In this document: positions 35,170-47,527 of the stretch, one piece after another
How positions within the stretch are numbered: the stretch's first letter is position 1
How the letters are laid out: every line of letters starts with the position of its first letter
Source of the DNA: Cryptomeria japonica
Taxonomy: Eukaryota > Streptophyta > Pinopsida > Cupressales > Cupressaceae
DNA length: 64,000 bases
Direction: 5' to 3'
Assembly (NCBI RefSeq): GCF_030272615.1
Contig: NC_081405.1
Coordinates: forward strand, 24,009,772 to 24,073,771
Program-made: the position numbers and the translations under genes
Notes under the pieces: generated by a model
What the model saw: the letters and a program-made list of their open reading frames with translations, nothing else
What the model was told of the DNA's origin: nothing
Databases searched by the model: none

Positions 35170-36080
35170 GAAGATGATCGATATCGTAACCAATTGCCTA
35201 CAAGAAACCCATAGGATGGGCATATCAAGTGTTCTTGATCTTTTGTTCACACGACTTCATAGATAATTGAAGAGTCTTGAATTGATGTTTATTATGCCCG
35301 ATTGTTTTATTTGACATCCATCTTATTATATGAACAATACTACATGAAAAATAGGGAATATAAAAAGGATGAATGCCAAATTTAGCTAAAAATAATTGCA
35401 TGTGGAATTTACCATTTTGTTTGAAAGTTATTAAATAGCATGGAAATAAGCACTTTGTCAACTCAAGCCCAATTGATATTATTTAGCCCCCAAATCTCAC
35501 AATCATACAAGATTGTTGGTGATTTTGGAAGATACATATTTTGTTTAGGCATCTTGAAACTAGAGTGGAAACATATGTCTCTAAGTGTATTAAGTGCAAC
35601 ACAACTTGTGCATAATTTCCTTTGTACCAAGGAGTATATTGAAGGGAGGTCCTATGAAAGACACGCCAAGGTAAATATATAGGAAACCACTTAACAAATT
35701 TTCCATGTGAAAGAGTTAGTTGTATGTGCTTCATTCTTAGTTGTGTTGAGAACTATAACCACATTTTTACTTAAGTTTACATGTAAAACTTGACCATCTC
35801 AAATTGACTCAAAATATCTTGAGATGTCATTGTAATCTTAAAACAATATGTGACATGAGATTGATGTCGTATACAAATAATACAATAGTGATGATCATAT
35901 CATAAAGAATACATCCACTATCTATTTTGCCTAAATTTGTAATGATCTCCTCCAATTTGTCCATGTAGAAACCAAATAAAGTAGGTGCAAATGGACCTTC
36001 CTATTTAACATCAATCGTACTTCAAGTATCCTTTATAAATCTAGTAGGATTTCAAAATCAGGTAGCCACCCTCTTGTAAA
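35170..36080 (-). pseudogene. RTE-type LINE remnant (reverse transcriptase)
   Basis: Read on the minus strand, it shows EGPFAPTLFGFYMDKLEEI (about 35990-35940), GCILYDMIITIVLFVYDINL (35905-35850; the YADD box is VYDI) and YLGVSFIGPP (35680-35645). It ends with ILYDCEIWGLN-like sequence (35510-35480). These blocks match the ordering in plant RTE reverse transcriptases and their C-terminal tails. Multiple stops and frameshifts show it is dead. The 5' and 3' ends are indistinct. Confidence 0.65.
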
Positions 36081-36099
36081 GTATCATGACAAGAACAAC

Positions 36100-36190
36100 C
36101 ATTGTTTTTGGAATATGCAAACCTTGAAGCTACTAGAAAAGAATTTGAATTTTTGAAATATGCAAACCTTGAAGCTACTAGAAAAGAATT
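36100..36190. repeat. Short tandem duplication (~45-50 bp)
   Basis: The phrase ATATGCAAACCTTGAAGCTA, followed by CTAGAAAAGAATTTG, occurs twice in a row (about 36113-36143 and 36158-36192). It lies at the edge of Gypsy element C. Confidence 0.9.
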
Positions 36191-36207
36191 TGTAAAGTAG
36201 TGTCATA

Positions 36208-37281
36208 TGTGTGTGTGAAAAGTGAACTTGTATCTGTAAGCACAACACCTCAATCAAGTCATTACATGCATGGTTAATCAAATATATTCAATGAATAATA
36301 AACCATAACAAATCGACCCATTGCCTTCTAAAAGATGCGAGTATAAAATTGCTCTTAGATTATAAGCAATACCAGTGACTAGACAACATCAAGACGAAGG
36401 ATTTTATCTATATGAACATGATGAATGCTAGATGGATGCAATATTAATCTAACAATATTTTTGCAATATTAAACTAAATGATTTAATCAATATGAAACAA
36501 TTAATATGCAATATCTCAATGAAATCCTAGAGCAAAAACAGTATAATAACAATATATTCTCCAGCCTCCTTTTGAATGAGAGATGAACCTGAATTTATAG
36601 AAAATTCAAAAAGAAACCAACGGCTAAGATCAACAGATGATGAGCGGTCAAGATTTTCCAAGAGGAAGCACAATCCAGGTGAATTGATATGATTGGATGC
36701 TTTTATCAATTTTAAAGGAAGTTGAACTAAATTTAAAATTAAAATTAGGAAAAAACTGATTTATTCTCTATTTCATTCAATTTTAATATTTAATTGTTTT
36801 AATTGCTTTCTTTGAGATTATCTATCAATTTTTTATTTGTTTTTTTTAAGATTATCTCCAATTGATTTCTTTTCTCAAATTTTTAATTCTTTTTTGTCAA
36901 TTAATTCCTTTTTTGATTTATTTCCATTTTTGAAGATTTGTGCTCAATTGATTTATTTAATCGAATTAATTCCTCTTTCTTGATTTGTTTCCTTTTTTGA
37001 AGATTTATGGCAATTTGATTTATTTAATTAAATTAATTCCTCTTTTTGATGATTTAATGGCAAATTGATTTATTTAATTAAATATGCTAGGATAATTATT
37101 TAAAATGATTTACTTGGAATGATTTAATTAATATTGAGTGATTGATTTTGCCATGTGACATTTGATGATTAAAGAATTGATTGTGTGCTCAAGATTGATT
37201 TAATTGCCTTTGGTTAGGACTTTGGTGACGTTGTCGAGATTAGGGGCTCATGGTTTAGATGACCATTTTTAGGGTATTACA
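36208..37281 (-). mobile_element. Gypsy element C, 3' LTR
   Basis: On the minus strand it runs from TGTAATACCCTAAAAATGG at 37281 to ...CACACACACA at 36208, with TG and CA ends. The first 690 bases on the plus strand match the truncated partner LTR at 45143-45829 closely. A minus-strand TATA box (CTATAAATTC) lies near 36585. The total length is 1074 bp. The polypurine tract abuts at 37282. Confidence 0.85.
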
Positions 37282-37299
37282 TTTGCCCCTCTTTGAATT
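37282..37299 (-). other. Gypsy element C polypurine tract
   Basis: The minus strand reads TTCAAAGAGGGGCAAA immediately before the LTR start TGTAATACCC. This is the expected plus-strand primer and fixes the minus orientation of the element. Confidence 0.8.
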
Positions 37300-40200
37300 A
37301 ATGTGCGAGCAACGCGTTGGTTCAAAGAATAGTTGATGTCTAGGAGATGCCAATTCTGAACTTGATTGATCACGAACTAGATGAAAGCGAGGTGTTTAGC
37401 TTGATTCGAAGTGACAAAGTTGAATGAAGTCTGATTAAAGCGATACCGATCCTGAACTTGATTGAACTAGGAATGATAGAAAATAAAAGATACCGAACTT
37501 GAACTTGATTGCTCAAGAAGCGGATCTTACTGATATAGAACTTGATTGATCTAGACACAGTGAGTGATGATAAAAATCGATCTTGAACTTTATTGGTCAA
37601 GATACGATGAAGATAAACTGTTCAACTTGATCAAGAAATGAATACCAAACACCTGCTTAAATTTAGTGTGATTAAAGATACTCTTTAAACCCTTGATTGA
37701 GTTTAAACGAATAATCAACTTGATGAAAAAAAATGAAACTGATTAACGTTAAGAGATTGATTTAGATAAAAAAAAACAAATATTAGTTTGATATGAAGCG
37801 ATGAAACTGATATGCCCCTAGCGATTGATTTGATTCAGAAATCTCAACTTGATATAAAGCGATGAAGTTGAGATGCCCCTAGTGATGAGGTCTTGTTTGA
37901 TTGATTAGCAAAGATTAGCTATTTGACTTGCAATGAAGATTTGAAAAATTTCTCAACATTTGAAGATGTGAGGTCATAAGGTCACGAGTATGCCCCCTCA
38001 GGAGTGAAATCGAAGGATAGCGAGGGTACACAATGATTATAGGCAATTTTGAGCGATGATAATGATTTTGAGCACAAATGGATTCAGAGGAATTTTTGAA
38101 AATTTTGCGTTGATTGATAAGAAATTGAGCACAAAGTGAAGAAGAGAATGAGCAGTTAATGAAAGCACTAAGTGGTCAATGTCGTGAAATTTCAATGAGA
38201 GAATTGACGTCAGATTTCGATTTCGATACTGAAAATGGACTCAGGACAGCCGATTTACAAGCTCGTGATTTGATTTCATCGTACTTGTGTTGATTCGCTT
38301 ATGAGATGTCTTTTATATGCTTTATTCTATATGTATGCATTTCTTTTCAGTATAGATGAATGAATGCAAATGAAATATGGGTTTTTGTTTTTCTTTCTTT
38401 TCATATGCAAATAAATGAATGTGAATGAGTAATGAGAATGAGTAATGCAATTTTTTTTGTTTTTCTATGCAATAAGATGAATGCAAATGAATGATAGTGA
38501 ATGTATGAATATATATAATATGCTTATGTATGCAGCTAAACATCTCAAAACACAAGTACTTGATCAGAGAAATGATGAAAAGAGACCACTTAGCAAAGAA
38601 ATGATGATGCTCCAACTCTCATTCAACAGACAAAGAGGAAGCATTGTTACTATACCGAAATCATTCGAAATGCATGAGATGTAGAATGAAATGCAAAATG
38701 AGATGCAACCCTAAACCTAGTCACTGGACTTTGAAAAGCTTAATTTTCATCATTGAGCGTTTTACAATTATAGCAAGCAGAGTAGAGTTCCTTGCTTTTC
38801 ATGTGCAATATTAATGATCTTGTCCGCAATGACCCTTTTTTCTCGTTCATATCTGGACAGATTACGCATGGACATGGATTGCACAATGAAGAAATTCCCT
38901 CAAAACAAACAAAGAAATTATGGGAACCTCCCTGTAGCATTCAAATAAGCGGAGTCGAGGTATGTGAGGCGATTCCACCTAGATGTGAAGGCTCTTATCA
39001 CATACACCCAGCTAATTTAGATGTTTCCAGATCATTGGGATCATTCCTACAAGCAGAAAACAAGAAAATATTATGCCCCCAATCCTTGTTCCTCTTAGTC
39101 AAGATAGACTTCCTCGAGTTACTCAGAGGGATAATAATCGAAAACCAATATAAAAGACAACACAAAGAAATTTTTCATGTATAGCTCAAGCTGTTTAGTG
39201 ATTGTTTTCAATTTTGTTGTTTTGTTTGTTAACTCAGTGATAAAACTCTTCAGTAGTCAGGAGACAGGTAACTGACTCGGAGTGGATGACCAAGTTTCAC
39301 TAATGTAATATTGACTTGGTTGACATTGCTTAGGACATGTAATGTGCTCTTGTCGATTACCTAAGACTAGGACATTGATCAGTTTCAAGCCATGAGGGTT
39401 CCAATGAACTAGGATGTCACCAAAGTGATTGAAATATGTACAAGTGAAAGCAAAGATGCATGAAAGCGGGAATGCCAACGTTGCGTTGATAGATGGAGCG
39501 CTTGAGTACAAGAGGTGCATGTTTGCCAGGTTTTCACCTACTTGGCAGAAATTCATATATATTTTTTTTTACCAAGATGCCTGTTTACCAGGTTTTCACT
39601 AGGGCATTTTCTCTCTTTTTTTCCTTTTTTTTCCCCTTTTTTTTTTTTTGATTTTCTTCAGGACTTTTTCTGATTTTTAGGATTTTTTAATGTTTACCCT
39701 AGTGTCTAGCAAGGAAAAAGGGATTTTGAGTACATGAATGGATAAGCGAATGATGGTAGACACTTTCAAGGACTATCTCACAACGTTAATCCAAGCACGG
39801 GGTCCAGATATAGCAATGTAAAGAAAGGATTTCAGCAATGTAAAGCAAGGATTTCAATGATGTAAAGCAAGGATATAGCACAACAAAGCAAGGATATAGC
39901 GTAACAAAGCCATATGGTCCAAAGAAGTGGCCATGTCAAGAGGTTTGTGGAAAGCTTTTTTTTGCATTTTGTCCATAGTGTTGATCAAGATCAAGGGATA
40001 GATTTGGATAGGAGGCAGATATGATAAGCAAGATCAAAGGTGGTAATGAAGGATGTAAGCAAGCAATAGATAGGAACTAAAGGGTCTGGATCAAGTGTAA
40101 TAGATAGGACACATGAAGCCTGCAAGGATCCTTAACCTTGCCAAGGTCAAAGGTGGAAAAGGGATATGAAGGTAGATAGAGCGAATGCGGGATAACGGAG

Positions 40201-40557
40201 GATAAAGGATAATAGATGGATGCACATGGATGGAACTTGCCCCCAGTGTAAAGTGCAAAAGGATAATGGATTATGCATGATGCTTGTTTGCCAGGTTTTC
40301 ATCATGGTATTTGCCCAAGGCGCCACAAAAAGTGGTTTTCACACAAGGACGAATTTATTTCTCTTTACTTTTTTTTCCACTTTTTCATCATTTTTTTTTT
40401 TTGGAAGATAATGGAGGCATGATAGGGGGTGGAAGAAGGACCCCATCTTCTCACTTCTTTGGATGGTACCCTTAGAATATGAGTTGCAATAGACAATGGC
40501 TATGAAGGTATGCTCAAAGATGTTGGTAGGATAATGAAATGAAACTAGGCCAAGGAT
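37300..40557 (-). other. Gypsy element C 3' non-coding region
   Basis: These 3.2 kb between the ORF and the polypurine tract hold no recognisable protein. Visible structure: a cluster of GAACTTGATTGATC-like phrases at 37350-37600; five short units based on AATGTAAAGCAAGGAT at 39815-39910; T-rich runs at 39600-39660 and 40365-40400. A block at 40285-40400 (TTGCCCAAGGCGCCA, then GTGGTTTTCAC and GGACGAATTTATTT) recurs at 50640-50720. Protease, reverse transcriptase and integrase are absent. Confidence 0.6.
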
Positions 40558-42885
40558 TTATGCAAAGGATTGGATAAGAAGGATGGAAGAGTGAAAAAGA
40601 GGTGTTGAATAATGAATGGGATGTTGGAAGAATTGTGTATCGATAGATGGAAATGCTGGAAAGATCAACATTGGCAAACGCCTTGAGGGATGGTGGACAT
40701 ATGGAGGAGAAGTGAATCTCAAATTTTGAGATTTGGATGGAGGAAATGTTACAAATTTTGTGGCATAAGAACCCAAAATGGATGAAGGAGGTAATGGAGG
40801 AATAGACTCGGAAGGTTTGGATGGAGGAACAACAATTTTGGATGCCAATTTTAATTTTTCTTTAGACTGTTGTGCTTCAAGAATCTGCTTAGGGATCCAC
40901 ATGTTTTTTGATTTTTTATGCTTTTGTAGTTCCTTAGAGTGCATTGCTTGTACAAGTGCCTTAGGAACCCATATAACTTTTGACTTTTCTTCTTTCTTTG
41001 TGGGCCTTTGTGGCATTTTATATTTTTCTTTTTCTTTTTGGATCATAATTTTCTTTGTTTTGACATGTCGATTAGATGGGACATGTTGATCCTTGAATAC
41101 ATGTGGATTACTTGACTTATGACTTTTATGCTTGGCATCCAAATTGCTTGGAGGGAGATGTGTGGATAGATAGGAATGATATGGAGGTCTTTTAGATGGA
41201 TGGAAGGTACTCGAAGATGTGTGCCTTTGTTGATCCTACATAAGGGATGGAGGGATACATGCACCTAGAATGGATGGAAGGTGTGAAGGAGAAGGCATGT
41301 ATTTGGATTTAACTGGAGAAACGTAGGATTTATGAGAGATACCAACATCTTGAGAAATGTCCTTGAGGCCATGACCTTTAACACTTTCTTTAATATGGAG
41401 GGGTTCTTGCTTGTGGAGATCTACCCCTTTTCCTTTATAAATATTTTGACTTGTAGGACACACTTTGCTTTGGAAAGAAGGCACAAGTCCATTATGAGAT
41501 GGAGGTGGAATGTAAGGAATAATAGGATCGTGAGAGGGCTTTATAGGCATGATGGATCCTTGAGCTGAACATGGAGGATTATGTCAAGGAGATGAAGGGA
41601 TACTTTAATCTTGACCTAGAAGAGGACCATTGGATAGAGTAGGAAGTGTGTTTGACTCTTCATTTTGAATAGGACCATTTGAAAAGGTGGAGGAGGCATC
41701 ATGATCTTTCTTAGGAAGTGGATTAGGAATGGGATTTGGAAGGATTCTTTGCTCTTGAGATGAAAGGGGATCTTCTTGGAAGAAATGGAAAGGTATAATG
41801 GGATCCTCGTGGGATTCTAGGGAGACAGTATCTTTTTCAATCATTAGATGGGATTGAGGAGTTTTGGTGTCTTGATCTTGATTTATGATAGGACTTGTTT
41901 CTTCATTTTTCAGATTATCCACTTGACATGGAGTCACTTCTAAGGAAGGGATAGGATTTTGCACAGGCATATGGGATTCCTGGAAGGTCTTCATATTTTG
42001 GCATGATGGGGAAGCATTTTGAGTGGGACTCTCTAGAGTGGGCACATTTGGAATTGAAGTGCATGATGGCATAGGATCTGGGATTTTTAAATCTTTAGAG
42101 GAACTTGTATCAATATTGGAATTAACTTGGATTTCCATAAGAGATAGCCCTTGAAGGTAAACATGGGAAATTTCACGGTTTGAAGGAGATGGTATGGATT
42201 GTTGTTGAGACATTTTAGGAGATGAAGGCATCATGGAAGGGATGGAGGCCACATATGGAGCCTTGCTAGACATAGGTTCATGCTTTTGATTATGCTTAGA
42301 AGTAGTTCCTTCTTTTTCTTTAGGTGAGTCATTAGGATCTTCAATTTCAATGACACCATCATCAAGGAGATCTTGAATCTTATGTTTTAATTCCATACAC
42401 ATTGAAGTCTTATGTTTGTTATGCCTATGATATACACAATAACTACTCAAAACTGCACATCCCCATGTGGTCTTTTTAGGTAATATGATAAGATTGTTCT
42501 TAAGAAGCTCTTCCAAAGATAACTCAATAGATTGCCCCAAAGGTGTAAACTGTCTATCTAGGGAATATATGTCTTTTTGTCTTGGTGAAGGTGTCTCATG
42601 AGCTTGTTTGAGATTTGGCTTTTGATTGTCAATCATTTGTTGGTATTTTCTTGTCAAATCACATAATCGTTTTAGCACTTCTTGAAGTTTCTCACACTTG
42701 ATATCATACATTTGTTTTTCAAATGGAGTCATTGATTTATTTTGTTGGATTTCCATGTTATATATTTCTTCCTTTATATCTTGAAGCATTTGAGCATAGG
42801 CAGCCATGGGAATTGGAGCTAAGGTATCCATGAGATTCTTACTTTTGTCAAAAAAATTAGAAGAGCTTTTGGTTTGAACAGACAT
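40558..42885 (-). pseudogene. Gypsy element C gag-like ORF (one frame, stops)
   Basis: One frame runs from the ATG at 42885 to a stop at 40558, about 775 codons with stops near 41605, 41580, 41236 and 41233. The N-terminal 90 residues look coiled-coil (QMYDIKCEKLQEVLKRLCDL). A zinc-binding segment follows: CAVLSSYCVYHRHNKHKTSM, then CMELKHKIQDLLDDGVIEI. It matches the C-YH-x4-H-x4-C form followed by LKxxIQDLI seen in plant Tat-type Gypsy gag. The centre is long, Ser/Pro-rich and probably disordered. The C-terminal third is Lys-rich and repeats a WxPK motif (VIWVPKALV and NMWIPKQIL). The classic gag capsid domain is not seen, and no pol domain is attached. Confidence 0.7.
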
Positions 42886-44457
42886 TTTTAACCGAGAGCG
42901 AGATGTGTTGCAGAAGTCAAGATCAAATTGTAGCTAGTAGTTTCGTTTAATGTGGTGATTGAGGGAAGTAACTTAAGATCTGGTCTGGTTTCAAGAATGA
43001 TCTATCCTGTGTAAGATGTTATCTAAGTTAACTTAGGTTTGATGAGATGTTTGTTTGAACTAGCTTAAGAGATGATCGACAAAATTGTGCAACACAACGA
43101 CAGAGGTACACTATCAGGGTTGTTTATGCTCAGGAGGATGATAACCAGTTTTAGGCTCGCTGTAGACTATTTTAGACAATTTTGACTATTTTGACTGACA
43201 AGATCAGGAATTCGTATGACAGAGGATTAGACAGAGATGAGATTCTGACAGACAAAGTTTCAATGACTGAGGACTACCAATTTTTGATAAGGATTGATAT
43301 TTCGATGACTCACAAAGACCAATTTGGACAGGAATAGAGTTTATCACTAAATTGTTTGATATTGTTTCATTTATTTTCTCCAGTTTTAGTATTTCAGTTT
43401 TAGTTTTAGGGATGAAAACATAGAAAAATGCAAAATATATAATAATTCAATCACAGCACGCTAACCCTATGGAAGTTGGCTTAGAGAAGAAAACCTTTGC
43501 TTGCTGACTTAGGTACACACCCAATAGCTAATTAGAATACGGCCACTGAGTCTCATGCAATGGATTCTCAACGTCATATTAGCTGACTCCAAATGCTAAT
43601 GGGGGCACGATATGGCAAGTGTCTTGGGAGAGTTACTATCTCTCTTGCACAAAGATTATCAACCTTTCGGAGGTGAATCAAGTAGCTTCTATCTTATAGT
43701 TCTTAGTCAGGAATTCCATTTGAAATTACCCCTTGAAGTCACGCAAGCATGATTGAGGCCTATAGCCCAACAAGGTACTGAAATAAGATGTAGTCATGTA
43801 AACATGATTGAGACCACGAGGCCCTACAATATGCTCGATATGAGAGATCTCAAAGAGAAAACTCAAATAATCTCATCCTCTAAGACTTTAATCACCAGAG
43901 GCCTATTTATTATAGTGAGTTGGAATGCTCAGGTCCAAAAGTACTCACTTGGGTCAAAAGTACTCACTTGGGTCATTCTCACAGGGTGATTACTTTTTCC
44001 CACTGTGACAGGCCCACTAAAGGTACACAAATCTCAAAACTTAGAAAAAAGCTTCGAGGGTCTAGATTTCTAATTGTTTATAAAAGACAAGAGCATACTC
44101 TCCTACCTCTTAGATTTTTCTGAAAATATGAAAGACAAATTTGTTCTTTAACCAGATAGCAATTTAAATGCCTAAGAAAATACTAAATGAATACACAATG
44201 TTTAGTCGATTCTCCTTAGGCAACCTGCAAAACCAATATGTCAGCAGTCATTTTCTTCTTGGTTCTTTGGTAGGCGTATGTTTGATTGATATATTATTTG
44301 ACAAGCATCCTGAAAACATTAAAATACCAAAATTAGTTTCCAAAATAACATAAAAAAATTAATATCAAAAGAAAATTGTAGCATGCAAACTATAAATTAA
44401 ACTAATCTAACAAGAATTTCCATTTTTTATGACTATCCTAGTTATGCCAGTTTTGAT

Positions 44458-45015
44458 AGTACTGCACTCTGTCATTTATATCTTTTTAACCAGAAATCAT
44501 TTGGCAATTCTCTTCAATGGAAATGTGAAAAACGTGGATTTACAAAACATATTAAAATTTGGGTTAGATCCAACGGTTAAATAAAAAGTTATGCCCTCTG
44601 AACCGAGACCATTTTTGACTGTCACAGAAGAATAAGTAAAATGACAATCCTACACTCTGTCAATCATAACTTTCAAACCCAAAATCTTCAGGCAAATCTG
44701 TTTGGTGAACCTGTTGAAAACTTGGTTTTAAACAACATATAAAAAATTGGTTTAGATCCAACGGTTCAATAAAAGGTTATTCTCTCCAAACCGATACCAT
44801 TTTTAACTGTCACAAAAGAATAAGTAAAATGATAGTCCTGCACTATGTCAATCATAACTTTCCAACCCAACATATTTAGGAAAATCCATTTGGTAAACCT
44901 ATAGAAAAATTGGTTTTCAACAACATATCAAAAATTGGTTTAGATCTAACGTTGAAATAAAAATTTATTCCTTCCAAACCGAGACCATTTTTGACTGTCA
45001 TAGAAGAACAAACAA
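44458..45015. repeat. Tandem repeat, three copies of ~188 bp, in element C leader
   Basis: The copies start at about 44458, 44649 and 44839. Shared phrases are CACTCTGTCAATCATAACTT, TTGGTTTAGATCCAACGGTT and CCATTTTTGACTGTCACAGA. Copies two and three are closer to each other than to the first. The array lies just inside the primer-binding site, in the 5' leader of element C. The leader from 42886 to 44457 shows no other feature. Confidence 0.85.
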
Positions 45016-45107
45016 AAAGAAAGATTTTTATCTACAAATTTAACACATGTTTATTAGTTATAAAAACCAAACATTAAATTTGTTCAAGAAATATTAGAAA
45101 TCTTGTA

Positions 45108-45138
45108 GTTGTGGGTTCGAGCCCCATGATGGGTGCCA
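45108..45138 (-). other. Gypsy element C primer-binding site (tRNA-Lys type, extended)
   Basis: The minus strand starts TGGCACCCATCATGGGGC directly after the LTR and continues TCGAACCCACAAC. From general knowledge of plant tRNA-Lys, the reverse complement matches its T-arm and acceptor 3' half over 31 bases with four transitions. Usual primer-binding sites match about 18 bases. It is not a tRNA gene, because the rest of a cloverleaf is absent. Confidence 0.75.
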
Positions 45139-45142
45139 GAAA

Positions 45143-45829
45143 TGTGTTTGTGAAAAGTGAACCTGTATCTGTAAGCACAACACTTCAATCAAGTCATTAC
45201 ATGCATGGTTAATCAGATATAATCAATGAATAATAAACCATAACAAATCGACCCATTGCCTTCTAAAAGATGTGAGTATAAGATTGCTCTCAGATTATAA
45301 GCAATACCAGTGACTAGACAACATCAAGACGAAGAATTTTATCTATATGAACATGATGAATGCTAGATGGATGCAATATTAATCTAACAATATTTTTGCA
45401 ATATTAAACTAAATGATTTAATCAATATAAAACAATTAATATGCAATATCTCAATGAAATCCTAGAGCAAAAACAGTATAATAACAATATATTCTCCAAC
45501 CTTCTTTTGAATGAGAGATGAACCTAAATTTATAGAAAATTCAGAAAGAAACCAATGGCTAAGATCAACTGATGATGAGCGGTCAAGATTTTTCAAGAGG
45601 AAGCACAATCCAGGTGAATTGATATGATTGGATGCTTTTATCAATTTTAAAGGAAGTTGAACTAAATTTAAGATTAAAATCAGGAAAAAAACTGATTTAT
45701 TCTCTATTTCATTCAATTTTAATATTTAATTATTTTAATTGCTTTCTTTGAGATTATCTATCAATTTTTTATTTGTTTTTTTCAAGATTATCTCCAATTG
45801 ATTTCTTTTCTCAAATTTTTAATTCTTTT
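45143..45829 (-). mobile_element. Gypsy element C, 5' LTR (truncated)
   Basis: It starts TGTGTTTGTGAAAAG on the plus strand and parallels 36208-36895. It stops around 45829, where Copia LTR-derived sequence begins. About 385 bp of the LTR are missing and do not reappear after the Copia fragment. The missing part includes the U3 end (TGTAATACCC). Confidence 0.85.
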
Positions 45830-47527
45830 CCTGTCACTTTCACAAAATAATAGTAATAAAAATCTATCTACAAATTTCAATCATTGCTTGAATATGTTCT
45901 TGCTTTGCCTTTATCTCTTCCATAGTCAATGGATAGGTGCTCGGTGTAACAAAATCATTCTCCAGATAATATACAACATATTCTCCAACTCCTGATAGAT
46001 GCAACTTCATCCTTTTCTGCCATGTAGAGAAACTTGACTTGTTCAACTTCGGTGCATCCCTCTTATACATCTTTGGATCTTTAACTCAAGTGCCTTTAAA
46101 CTTTTCTTCTGAAGTCCAAAGCTCTGATACCAATTGATAGTTCTGATACTTTATGTAAGTATAGATCCAATAGCCAACAAGATGAGAGGGGGAGGGGTGA
46201 ATCATAAGAACTTAATTTTCCATAAAAACATCAAATTCAACCTCGGAAACATATACTTCAGTAATATAACCAAAACTATTAAACATGCAAACTCAAAAAC
46301 ATATAAACATCATAAACCTCATAACACTAGATTTAACGTGGAAACCCAAATAGGGAAAAACTATTGTGGGATTTCGGACCCACTAAGAAATATACTCTTC
46401 TAGAGTATGCTCAGTTAAAAGCAAATCCTGTTAAAGATTACAAACACATTGCTAGATGTGACCCGGTTAAGGGATTTCCTGTCACTTTCACAAAATAATA
46501 GTAATAAAAATCTATCTACAACTTCACATCTAAAATGCTAAAGCAGATTCTTATTTGTTCAATACAATCTAGACATAGAACTAATCATGTCCATCTGCTG
46601 GGCTTCTATTCTCTGTTAATCAAACAGGTCTTCAAGCTTCTGTGCTCGGTAGTCACTATGTAGCATCCCTGTGCATACACTTGCCCGCATACATTGTTTA
46701 TCAACAGTTCCCTATTTATAAACAATTAGCTAACCGCTTAATCTCCTTGATCACATTTCCCATGATCAATCATAGCCATCAGATCTTCAAACTTGTCCAA
46801 GTTCAATGCATCTTTCAATCTGAAAACATTTTACCCCGCCTAGGAACTTGCATATATTTCTTGGAACTCATGCCAAGGTATTGCGGTTCAATCTGAACTG
46901 TAGATCTTCATGCCGACTTTCCTTTGCCATAGATTCATTAACAAACTATATTTATGACATACCAATCATTTAATCAGTTCCATCTCATCAACTTCCTTCA
47001 TTAAATAACGCATGTAACCATTTAATGCATTTTGTTATAGCTCAGTTACAACTTGGTAACAACTCGGTAAATTCTAAACTTCACTCGATAGACATTCTGC
47101 CTTCATTAACCGATAGCGATAACCTTAGGGTTTACCGACTAGGTTCTTTGCTTGGTAACATAGTATAGTATTAACCTTACAATTTACAACATATGTATGA
47201 TGTTAAAACAATCTAAACATCATGATCTCATCATTGTCTGACTCAGTAATAGTTGCCCATTGAATACCTTATCCATCCCCTTATTCATCATATTCTTTCC
47301 TGTGCCTTTTACCGACATCTTTATATTCTTCAAATCATACTTCTCAAGATATGACAACATCATACTGAATTAGAAAATCAATTTCTTGACATCAATGACA
47401 AAATAATAATATCAAGACAATAAACATCCTTAATCAGTTATATCCATAATCATCAACAACCTTCTCAATATCCTTATTGAAATGTCAACAATCTCCCATT
47501 GTCTGTTATAATGCTATATTGCCAACA
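45830..47527 (-). mobile_element. Copia fragment: 5' LTR, primer-binding site and gag start
   Basis: This is a third copy of the Copia family at 6622-15398, in minus orientation. The LTR is 46135-47527 (TGTTGGCAATATAGC start, short form). The primer-binding site TGGTATCAGAGC is at 46121-46132. The gag start MYKRDAPKLNKSS runs from 46070 to about 45875 (to AMIEI). Directly after these 65 gag codons comes a ~45-base piece of the same family's LTR (45830-45874, CTGTCACTTTCACAAAATAA), joined to the Gypsy LTR. The rest of the element is absent. Confidence 0.85.

Noticed and set aside
38792-39184. 130-codon plus-strand ORF in element C
   Set aside because: It is antisense to the element, in its 3' non-coding region, and has no recognisable domain.
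45108-45138. Possible tRNA-Lys gene
   Set aside because: Only the T-arm and acceptor 3' half match. No D-arm or anticodon arm precedes it, and it sits exactly at an LTR boundary with CCA included, as in a primer-binding site.
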